In this document: positions 49,480-59,930 of the stretch, in pieces
How positions within the stretch are numbered: the first letter of the stretch is position 1
Layout of the letters: every line of letters starts with the position of its first letter
Source: Lanius collurio
Lineage: Eukaryota; Chordata; Aves; Passeriformes; Laniidae
Assembly: GCA_020086605.1 (NCBI GenBank)
Contig: JACBWW010000020.1
Location: 19,379,250 to 19,443,249, forward strand
Direction: 5' to 3'
Length of the DNA: 64,000 nucleotides
The notes under the pieces: generated by a model
What the model saw: only the letters and a program-made list of their open reading frames with translations
Databases searched by the model: none
What the model was told of the DNA's origin: nothing
Translations under genes and position numbers: made by a program

Positions 49480-49985
49480 AAGTCTTACAAAAGGCCAACA
49501 AGATAGGTATCCTGGTGGAATTCTGTTACTGACCATCCATGCAGGACAAAGGCAAGTGAAATACTTTATAAGCAGCTGGGAGTAGTCTCACAGTCTCTGG
49601 TCCTTGTTGGGGGGGGGGACTTCAGCTTACCAGATGTCTGCTGGAAATACAGCACAGCAGAGGACACAGCCTAGGAGGTTCCTGGAGAGTGTGGCAGACA
49701 ACTGCCAGACACAGCTGTGAAGGAGCCAGCTAGGGGAGGTACCCACTTGACTTGGTATTCATGTACAGAGATGGACTGGTGAGGGATGTGGTGATTTGAG
49801 ACCTCTTGGCAGTCATGGAACTGAGGAGGTTCTCAGCAGAACCTTGAACCTCCAGAAGGTAAACATGGGCCTGCTTAGGAGCCTGTTGACAGAGTCCCTT
49901 GGGGGGCAGTGCCTTCATGACTGCCAAATGTCAAGGGAACTGGACATTCTTCAAGAAGGTCATCCTTAAGGTACAGAACTAGGTA
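49480..49985 (+). mobile_element. CR1 LINE ORF2 endonuclease-domain fossil
   Basis: The plus strand encodes YKQLGVVSQSLVLV and then GDFSLPDVCWKYSTAE, the GDFN-x-PD region of the CR1 apurinic endonuclease domain. This is followed in another frame by RRFLESVADN and TQL, and further on by WTFFKKVILK, the conserved end of the domain. Decay is evident: a TAG stop in the first frame near 49672, at least one frameshift around 49660, and further stops. A run of ten G (49609-49618) adds two glycine codons without changing the frame. The reverse transcriptase region is absent. Confidence 0.88.
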
Positions 49986-50989
49986 GTTCCCATGTGCTGA
50001 ACTCACAAGATTTCATTGAGCTTCATTAGGTAGATTTCTGTTATTAGTAGGAAAAAAGCATTGCTATTTACATAAGGAATATGATGGCTTCCCATAAAGA
50101 AAGGTTTCATCCATCACAAAGACATTGAGCAAGTATATCAACGACTTGTTAATGTCTCTCAAAGAGTAAAAGATACTGATCATATGATGCTAGGCCTTTT
50201 CCATACGGAATATCAAAGACTTGCAGTGAGATATTTCAAATCCGTCACAAAATCACTTGAAATTCATTTTTTTCCCCTTGAATTAGATTTTAGTATATTT
50301 GAATTTAAACATTTTATTGAACTCACAAATAGTTTCACAAAAAGTTACAGTGTCAAATAAATATTATGGGGATTGGGTGTTTTCAATAAAATTGCATCTT
50401 TTTAGAAGAGTGAAGCTGAAAATATTGATATTTCTGCACTTATTTAGAAAATTATTTGAAGTATATAAGCATACACTTTTGAGATTTCAAAGGTCAGAAA
50501 TACTTCATCTAACTTATTACTCTCTTGCACAGCTCATTCTTTCACATTTCCCAGGTTGTAGATGAGCTTATTCCTCTCCCACATTTCCCATGATAGTTCC
50601 TACTTTGAAAGGAACAGAATTGAGGTCAGTTCTTTCACACAGGATTTATAGTGTATACTTCTGGTTTTAGCAATGCCTTTAGCATACTCTCTTCTGACAA
50701 AAATCTTTTGTACTTCAGGACAAGAGAGGTATGTTTCTTGCTCTGATACCAAAGTGTTCATTCCACAAGTAAAAAGCTTTTTTTTCCCCCTGTCAACTGC
50801 TTCTTGAAATTGGTTAAATATCTCTCTCTGCAGGCAACTAATCTATGCAATTTATAAAAGGAAAAAAATTAAGCATAGTACCTATTTGAACATTGTAAAA
50901 GTTTCATTTTTCTTGATAGAAGTGATTATGCTGGCACTTTTTATGTATTTCATGTATCTAGTTATGAACACACAGAATTTTCCCACTGA
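49986..50989. other. Gene-free DNA
   Basis: Nothing recognised between two CR1 fragments. The intervening sequence does not look like CR1 reverse transcriptase, so the two fragments are probably separate insertions or the middle has been lost. Confidence 0.55.
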
Positions 50990-51177
50990 AAGGGTAGTGA
51001 AGCACTGGAATGGGCTGCCCAGCGAAGGGATGGAGTCACTATCCTGGGATGTGTTCAGGAAATGACGGGATATGGCGCTTGGTGCATTGGTTCGGTTGAC
51101 ATAGTGGTGTTCGGTCAAAGGTTGGACTCAATGGTCTTGGAGGTCTTTTCCAACCTTAAAGTTTCAATGACTCTATG
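50990..51177 (+). mobile_element. CR1 LINE 3' fragment
   Basis: Encodes RVVKHWNGLPSEGMESLSWD followed by VFRK and an in-frame stop, a decayed CR1 ORF2 C-terminus. The 3' UTR follows: AAAGGTTGGACTCAATGGTC, then TTTTCCAACCTTAAAG and a final ATGACTCTATG. It is 5'-truncated and belongs to a different CR1 subfamily from 46935-47110, judged by the 3' UTR. Confidence 0.92.
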
Positions 51178-52677
51178 AGAACTGTAATAACACAGTGCTG
51201 CATTTCTGCATTATTCGTATTTTTGTTTCCGCCTACATAAAGGTACATATCTTCTGTGAAACACTGGCCATTTTCTAAAGCACTTGCCTTTCTGTGGGTA
51301 TGGAAATATTCCCAACTGAACCTGTAAAATAACTTCATAAAAGTATTTAAAGCAGTTACAAATAGAAAGTAATTTCATTGGTTCAAAATGCAACCTCTAT
51401 TGCTTGTGAGGAGAAAAAGTCTTGCATCAACAGTTATTCACACCTGAGATAGTATCCAAATAAACTTTTAAATGTTTGCACAGATAGGTGCCTTAATTTG
51501 TAAGGTACATAAGAGAGTTAAAATTTTATAAGGTAGGTAATAGAGGCAGGTAAGAGACACTTGGCAGCTTCTTTGTAAGAGTATTTCACATATTCACACC
51601 ACTGGTTTTCCAAGACTCAAAAAAGCACACTTGCATTAATAAGAGTTATGCTGAATTTTGGTTCTCTTTTGTTCAAGTCAGTGGCAAAGACATTTGTTTC
51701 CCTATTGTATAAATTATTGGCAAATTTTCCTCAAGAATACCTCAGAAGAATCCAAATTGTTTGCAGATCTATGTTAATCTTTGTTATAAAGTAAAAACAT
51801 TGTACTTAGGTTATGCTTTTCTTACTGCTTCTACAAATCAAACTTCAGACCTGCTGTGTCCATCAGGGCAGAACTCTGCAATATGATCTTAAATAATTGC
51901 TGAGAAACCCTTATGCTACCTTATTCAACTCAGATAAATTTTCCAGAAACAAAACCACTGAAAGTCTTTGTTACAGCAGAGGGAGAAAGGAGATAGAAAA
52001 ATCAGATAAGGTGTATAGTGGCATATAATATTTTTTTCCTTTTAGTGGTTTAACTCACTCCAGAAAGAAAAAGGATTCCTGTATTATACAAACAGTACAT
52101 GTTTACTGTATCAGAAAATGTAGCTGGAAAAACTAAAAAAAACCCCAAAACTGTGATCTTCTGTTCCTGCTATTGCTGATAACATCAGCTATTATTTTGT
52201 CTTGTCCTTTCCTCCATGTCTCTGTCAGATAGATTGCCATCACATATCTGGAAAGGGCATGCGTGAAATATGTGACATGATTCATTTCATCAGAGGTCAA
52301 AATGAGATGAAGCTTCATCTGACCCTACACGAACAAGTCACCCACCATTACTGCAACAGTTGCTACTGAGAAAGCAAGACTGCCAATGTGCTGAAGGAGG
52401 AAACAAAAACCCCTCTGGAGGTAATCCAAGCTCCGTGGCTGTCTCATCCACGCAGTGTGATGGTCTAAGTGCAAAGACAATAGCCAAGAGGGGAAGATGA
52501 AATATATTTCTATGAAGGTACCACACAATCCTGACAGCAGATGCGAGGGAAATCAAGTTTCTCTGTATTCCCTCAGCAGCTGCATACAGCAGCTGTTTTA
52601 AGCAGAAAGTTACCCTTCTTCACATGAAATCTCACACACTTTGAAACTCTAAGTAAAACTTACATTTCCCACCATCA
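51178..52677. other. Gene-free DNA
   Basis: No gene or transposon recognised. All frames are short. Confidence 0.6.
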
Positions 52678-52733
52678 TATTGATGACCCTAGTGGGTCCC
52701 TTACAACTCAGCATATTCTGTGTTTCTATGATC
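52678..52733 (+). mobile_element. CR1 LINE 3' tail remnant
   Basis: TGATGACCCTAGTGGGTCCC followed by TTACAACTCAGCATATTCTG and TTTCTATGAT is the terminal part of a CR1 3' UTR in plus orientation. No ORF2 sequence precedes it. Confidence 0.82.
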
Positions 52734-55700
52734 ATGAACGAGGAAACCAAGAAAAAAAATACCTGAGTCACATATCTTGGGCTTTCTTCTGTCTGGAAGA
52801 AAGAAAAAAACCAAACCCCACTCTTAAGTGTAGGAGATCACTGCCTCTTGTCTCACCCTCCACTTGGGAAACTGGAGCAAACCAGAGGCTTTTAATATTC
52901 ATCTATAAAAAGAAAATTTCATATCTAATTGTCAATTTACACGTATACACCACCCAAATCTGAGCTCAAATGTTGATAAGAAAAAGTGTGGACAATATTC
53001 TTCATAGACAGCTCACTTAAAGGAGCAAACTAGTCACAGAGCATTAACACATATAAATATTTGATTCACATGGGGTGAATCAGAGAGAGCAATGAACCCA
53101 CATTTCTCTAAGGGATGAGTACTTAGTACATTGTCAGATTATAGTTTTCAGCCCTATGTCTGCATTATAATATATCTCAATAAAAAGGAAGCAAGTTGGA
53201 AGTTAAGTTCAGAGTTTGAAATCTCCTCAGATCCTGCATAATGCTTGAATTTCTCAGTAAACAAGTAAAAAAACTTATGTGCCATGGAGCATTTTGTATT
53301 TTCCAGTTATATCATTTTGTCTAACAAATATTCTCCTTTGTGTCACTCATTCTTAGATAATGCTTCCTATATTAATAAGACTATGCCACAGCTATACTGA
53401 TATAACCAGGACTCGGTATTTTATGCTTATTTTATTTTGGTGTATTCAATTAGTACTTTATTTTGCAATTGTTCTAATTTCTTCTCTTTCGGGCAAGGCA
53501 TGATGATGATATATCATGATGTATTTAGCTTCAGGCTAAGAACTAGGCCAGTCTTCATGTTGTGAGTTTTTAGCTTCCCTTTCACAGAATCCAGTGTTGG
53601 ACAGAATGGGGCATTTGACAGGTAGGTGAAGTAATCAGTTTACCTTTTATCACAGGTGTATTCCTGGCACTTAGAGCAAATAGATATCATTAATAGCTGC
53701 TTAACATTGCTACTTCCCTCACTTATGTAAAATTTTCTCACTCTTAAATACCCATATTTATCTATATCCTTCTAACAAAAAAAAAAATCATTCCAAAATT
53801 TATGCTCTATTATACTATATTGGACACAAAGATACGTTTTGAAGTTATATTTCTTACTTGAATTATATGAATGTTCTTCCCCTGATTTATAAGGGTCTCA
53901 AGGTGTTTCTTTATTTGAAAACTTGTGCAACGTTTTTTGAAAACTATTATCCTTTACTAGCCTTTCCAGCCAGGAGGAGTGACATTGCCATTTGTTTATG
54001 CCAGATGAAAGCTTTTAACTCAAAAACACAGCCTTTCTCACTCACATAGTATCTAATTTATGTACTCTGAAAAAGCCAAATAAAATTACAGCAACATTTG
54101 CTTTTTAATATCATACAGAAAAAACCATCAAAGTCATCCATGCATGAAGCAAATGTACAGGAAGGGACCTTAAATCCCAGCTGCTGACAGATCATGAACC
54201 AAAACTGCCTTTTATGTATCTTGAAGAGAAAATTTTGTTATCATCTATGCCATCAGTAGCGACAGTACATTCACTGAAATCATTATCCAAAGCGCAAGGC
54301 TTGGGATTATCTGAAAGGGCTTGTTCATTTATTCATGAAGTAGAACTGCAAGGCTTCTGTGTAGTGTCAAGCCTTTAATTAGTAAGACAGGGAAGTAAGG
54401 CATTAGTTAAACTTTGCCTGAGTAGTATGTTCATTTTTTAAAAGAAAAGAAGAAATCAGAATATATCTGAAGTAAAAACAAACAGGTTAATCTCAGGTAT
54501 TTATTCTTAAAAGGTTGTCAAGAATTGTGCTGCACCTAAATGCATTGGGAAGACATTTGTTAAGCAGATAAAACATAAAGGATGTTTGGTTCACTCTAAC
54601 AATGAGACTAGGCAAACAAATCACTACCCAAATTTAATTTTTTCCTAAAGCCGTATAGATAAGAATTGCTTATCTCCAGCAGAGTTAAAACAGGGACATG
54701 TAGAAAAAGACTTGACAGCATGTGTGTCTTCCACAGACTCACCTTAGAAAGACCAGCCTCTAGAACTGAGATGAATAGTTTTTAACATCCAATCAGTCAA
54801 TTAGAAAAAAAAAATGTTATGAGATGTCCTACAGCTATCAGGTTCTCATGTCTCTAAATCACAGTTGACTAGAGATAGTTTTCAGTTGATCTAAAGCCTC
54901 ACTTAAAGAATCTTACCTCTTCCCTTCCACTCACGATTTATCTCTCAAGATAACTAATATTTGCACAGGTTTTGTTCATGAAAAGGCTGCTTGCCATTAG
55001 TAGTAACTTTTATCTATATGTTTGTTTTGCATCAATGGCTAATTTACAAAACACTGGAGAATGGTGTACATTAACATTCATTATGAAGAATGTAATGTAT
55101 TCTATTCAAAATACAAATGTGAATAAACCTGAGGACATCTAAAGACTCAAATGCTGACACTGCAATTTTATATGCACTTTAATTCCTAATTAAGTGGCAT
55201 ATTTTTGTGCTTTAACCCTTGAAGAACAATGCATTTTTGAGGTTGCCACAGCTGTCAAAAAATAGAAGCTCAGAGTATATTAGAGGCTTTCTGAAATACC
55301 TTTATTTGCAATAAACCTAGGAAAATTTTGGATGTCAATAGCAATATCAAAAAAACTTTTACCTATACCTAGATTTGTGACACTATCCAAGCAAATTGAT
55401 GTTCTGGCAGGCTGTATTAGAAAATTTCACACTCCGGAGAGCGTTATCACATGCTGTCTCAACAACAGAAGTGAGAACTGTGTGCATTTCCAGAGGCCAT
55501 TGTATTATAAAATGTAGTGCTTGTTAGAATAGAGATAAGAGTCATGGGAGTACGCCAATCAAATTAATTCAGTTTTAAAGGCAGACAACTTAATGCTATA
55601 GCTCTTTCACAAGACAACTTTAAATGTCATAAAAATATTTGCAGTCCTTGACAGCTTTCAAAATCCCTTAGAGAATATCCCATATAGTTTGTGACCATGA

Positions 55701-56182
55701 TTAGCAAATTGTTTGTAACTTCCAACTAAGCCATTGTGACCTTTAGATAACAGTTAAGGCTGTTTAAAATTCTTCCAAAATCTTGAGGTAATTTTACAGT
55801 ATTTTGATGTTCATTGTAGCATTAATTTAAATAATAATCACTGAAGATTTTTCATTCATAGTGTTTTAGAATAACATTTAAATTTGTAAATGATGTTGAG
55901 TATAATCAAAAGGACAAATATAACACTCATAAAACATGAAGTTTCAAGGAAATTCTGAGGGGAAAAAATAGATCTGCATAACACAGTCAAAACTGATTTT
56001 GACAACTACACAGTTGCTTTGATGCAAAGCCTGGATCTGTCCCTATAAAAAAGACCTGAAGAACACATTATTGTTCTATCCTTAGATGTCCAAAGCCTGT
56101 TTAGGACCTTGATTTTCCATTTGCTTCATAAAAGTTACAATTCTTTTGCGAGAACTCATGCCTTCTGAACTACCAATTGATG
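52734..56182. other. Gene-free DNA, possibly regulatory
   Basis: No gene recognised. An inverted pair of GATA motifs lies at 54657-54675. 55140-55860 has several homeodomain-like TAATTA/TTAAGTG motifs and little repeat character, which could mark conserved non-coding sequence; this is inference only. Confidence 0.5.
54657..54675. promoter_or_regulatory. Inverted GATA-motif dyad
   Basis: AGATAAG AATTG CTTATCT: two perfect inverted 7-bp GATA-type sites separated by 5 bp. The arrangement could bind a GATA factor pair, but a dyad of this size is expected occasionally by chance. Confidence 0.3.
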
Positions 56183-56973
56183 TGATTACACAGAAGCTTC
56201 TTATTGTTTAAAATATGCATCACCTCTTTGGGCATCATGCAGGAACTCTCACATCTTTTAATTTCCACAATATAGCTACTTATCACCTCTTTTGTGTATT
56301 GTGCTTACTTATCCTATACTTACACATTATGCTACTTTTACATACTTATGCAGAACTTACATAGTTCACTTACTTATACTTACCTAACACAGTGCTTATA
56401 CATTTACTAACTTATCTATAATACAGCCCATATACATTTTGCAACTGCTGTGCATGAGATTACACATTACTTGATTGCTATCTTTACTTTGTCCAAGAGC
56501 TTCACACACACTTTTCAGATACTACAATTGGTTCCTAATCCAGTGAGGCACAGTCCTCTTTATCTATTCCTTGCTATCTTGGTATTTAGCCTTTCAACTT
56601 CTCTTTTCCCAATTCAACACAGTTTATCTTTCAGTACCTTTCAGTCCTTGATACTCCAGATCAAGGCAAGCAGAGTGAAAATGATAGCAGCAACAAAACC
56701 CATCAGATTCCCAGTGATTAGCAGCCAAGTTAGTCTAGAAAACCCAAACAACAAGACAGCAAAGGACAGAGAGCAAATACAAAATTATCCTACCTCTCTC
56801 TTCCCTTCCTCTTCTTCTCTGTGAGCCTCCTGGCTGGGCTTAAGAACCCTCCAGGAGCTGACCTGCTACACTTGAAGGTGGTGAGGGTAATTCCAGCCTG
56901 GTCTCTCTCTGATGGCTCCAGTAGGAACAACTAAAGATGGTTTGGCTGGGGCACACTATCATGGTTCAAAACA
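56183..56973 (-). mobile_element. LTR-like interspersed repeat, copy 2
   Basis: A 791-bp partner of 9640-10441 in the same orientation. It starts TGATTACACAGAAGCTTC, ends ATCATGGTTCAAAACA, and shares the internal blocks in the same order with small insertions and deletions (roughly 80% identity by eye). A 124-codon plus-strand frame (56450-56824) starts with the same MHEIT as in copy 1 and shares PVISSQVS, but between them the two copies use different frames. No clear TSD was seen. Sense strand is uncertain. Confidence 0.7.
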
Positions 56974-59854
56974 CAACAATTGCTTGATGTAGGATACTCT
57001 GCTCTAAATCATGCTCTACAAATGTTTGGTACTATAGATACTGTGGTCATCATAGAATGAATTCCAAGAACTACTGTAGAACTAAGCAAAAATCCTTTAC
57101 TGATAAAATTTGAAGTGGAAGAAGATACAAAACATAGGTGCAACAGAGAGTGGAAGGAATGGCTGAAGAATGACAATATAGGGTCAGTTTCCCTAGGAAA
57201 GTGTAATTTTTCTAATGACCCCAACAGTTGTGAATCATATAGGATACCATGTAGGGTTGTCAGTTCCATAGAGGAAAATGTTCTCCTTTATATTTCTTTT
57301 TCCTTTCCAATCTCCATCTTAGGAATTTCTCATTCCCAAATTTCATCTAAGACTTTTTGTTTATAGTTGACCAGAATCTATTTTTCATTAATTTGAAAAA
57401 TCTGTTTCTGTACTCATTTGTAGTGGTTGCTTTTGTTTATTTTTTCAATTCCTCTGACAGTCAGATTCCCAGTTTAACTATGTGCTGTGGTTGTATGGGA
57501 AAGTACTTCCCTTTATTTATATTAAGCCTACTGCTCATTATTACTTATTATTTAAGCCCATTATGCTACTAGAAATGTGAAATCATCATTCTTTAGTCTT
57601 GTCTGTCATACATTTTTGTAGCATAGATTACATTTCAATGGATATCTCTTTCCTGGATGAGAAACTTTGTAAAATCTTATAAAGTACTATCATAAAAACA
57701 AACAAACAAAAAACCCCCACAAAAACTTATTTTCATTATGTAAGAAACTCCTTGTCTTTCTGATAGTTCTTTCCTGAATTTATTCCAATTATACTATATT
57801 CATTTGAGGTTGGATGACAAGAACTTCACTTTTGTATAGTTTGGATTATTTAAGCATTTTGTATTTGACTTAGAAGTATCTTCTTTCAGGACATTAAAAA
57901 CACCTTTTATAGTCATAAATATTTTTATAAATATGTTTGCTGTTATAAGTATAAACCCAGCTACAGATAAATACGTAAGTGAATTCAGGATTCATCTTAA
58001 TCTTCAGTCTTGTCTATTTGGTCTTCCCTATATTAATGTAATTACATGAATTAGCCCATTAATGCAAAAATGGCAAGTCACATTCTCTTTTGGTAATGCT
58101 TGATATATGTCAGCAAAAGGATTTCAATAATTCTTTCATTTCAGGATAAAAAATTCTTTAACATTTTAGTAGCCAAGGGATATGACATACTTTTCTTATT
58201 CCTTTGAAGTGCACAACTGGCTTCTAAATTAAGGAATTGCACATTTGTATCTGCACTTTCGTATACAGTTTGTGAACAGAGCAACTTTGTTCTTGGGGTA
58301 ATGTAATCCCTGGGGTAGTTAGAAGTGAACTTTTGAGAAGTGCTACCAGTGGGATTTTACAGGGAAAGCCACTTAGACTATAGAAAGATGTCAAAGAAAA
58401 AGAGAAATAAATACAGGGTAAAAATGCATTTGTCAGCTCTGGTTCATCTATGAAATTTTGCTATAATGTCTTCTATAGAATGAGATGTTATTACTAAGTT
58501 GTGTATTGCTCTAACATACCCATCCATTACAGTAAAATAGAAATAGCACATTCCATTAATCATACACATGAGGTTAAATAAAAATGTAAGCATATCAGGA
58601 AAGCAAAACTTCAAGTGTACATCACCTTGATATATTAAGCAAATGCCTTAGAAGGGGTTACAGGTCTGAGAGCATAATTGTAGTAATAATAAACAAAGTT
58701 TCATTAGCCATGCTTAACTCGGTAATACTCATTTATATTGCTGCAAAGAAAATGATTGTTTGTCTGTCAGAGAGTAAGCAACATGTGGTACATAACATTT
58801 GGAATCAGAGGGAATTTACTGAAAAAAAATGAGGTGTTCAAATTCAATCAATCCATTAAGTTTGATAAATATTCCTTTCAAAACTATTTTTTTCCTTACA
58901 CTTTACTAAGCTGCTCCTTCTACATTACAGAGATGGATACACACAGAATCCCTGTTCAATTTATTCTCAAGTCAGTGGTCATTCCACTCCTTACTTTTAT
59001 TAAAAAAAAAAAAAAAAAAAAAAAGACCTTAAATACGAGGCAGGATAACTTTGTGGGGTATTATACTATGGCTGGCTGACTTTTACATATTAGGGAAGGT
59101 TGTTGGAAGAATAGCCATTCCCGTTTTGTTCCAATGTGATTTTTCCATTTTCTTCCTTACTTTTTCATATAACAATTCTGTTTCTTTCTTTTGAGCTATT
59201 CTTTCTGCAGCCTTCCTGTTTAACATCCATTTCCATTTTCTTTGCAGCATGGTTCAAAAAGCATCATTGCTCCCAGTTACTATGGACATTTACGGTGTTC
59301 TGCAAGAGTGAAATATAACATTTAAATAACACAGTCCATGCCAAAGGTTGCAATCTAAAGGATCAGAAATGTAGTCATTGATGCCTAACTACATTTCTTG
59401 CTTGCATACCAGCTATGAACAGATTTAGTCATGGGGTGGAATTTTTCCTCAGTATTATCAAGACATACTCCTCCTGCATAGGAGTGTAGTTGACTTCCTA
59501 GTTCAATCTGGACACTTTATCATCTAGCTGACTTTCGTCATACATATATGCTGTTAGTTTTTGAGATATTTTATTGTCAAACATTCTACCCAAGTGTTCT
59601 AAAAGCTTGATGTTTGACGTTTTTTTCCTCTAATTTGTAATTATAGCTGGTACAGTCAACAGTTAAATTCTATTGAACTATTCCAGTATTTTGAGTCAAA
59701 AGAATTTCTGTAATGTATTTTCTTCACAATATTTACTTTTTACAGCCTTTCAGTTATTTTCTTTTTACACTTTACTGCAACACAACTTCTCTGTGCTGGT
59801 GTGGCCTTAATTCAACTCCTGTGTGCTGTTTGGCACAACACAATATAAGATATA
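56974..59854. other. Gene-free DNA
   Basis: No gene recognised. A23 at 59002-59024 has no AATAAA at proper distance, so it is taken as a simple repeat. A CAAA-type run lies near 57698-57711. Confidence 0.6.
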
Positions 59855-59930
59855 AAGCTTTCAGAGAGCATCCAAAGGAGGGCAACAATGGTGGTGAAGG
59901 GTCTAGAAGGGAATACGTGTGAGGAATGAA
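59855..59930 (+). mobile_element. CR1 LINE ORF2 fragment
   Basis: CAGAGAGCATCCAAAGGAGG followed by GCAACAATGGTGGTGAAGGG and TCTAGAAGGGAA matches the conserved CR1 ORF2 segment that lies a few hundred bases before the C-terminus. It is only about 75 bp long, truncated at both sides; homology to CR1 beyond 59930 fades. Confidence 0.75.

Noticed and set aside
9640..56973. The two 800-bp repeats as the LTRs of one provirus
   Set aside because: They are 46.5 kb apart, clearly diverged, and the DNA between shows no gag, pol or env.
59002..59024. A23 run as a possible retrocopy tail
   Set aside because: No AATAAA at 10-30 bp upstream and no coding-like sequence before it; taken as a simple repeat.
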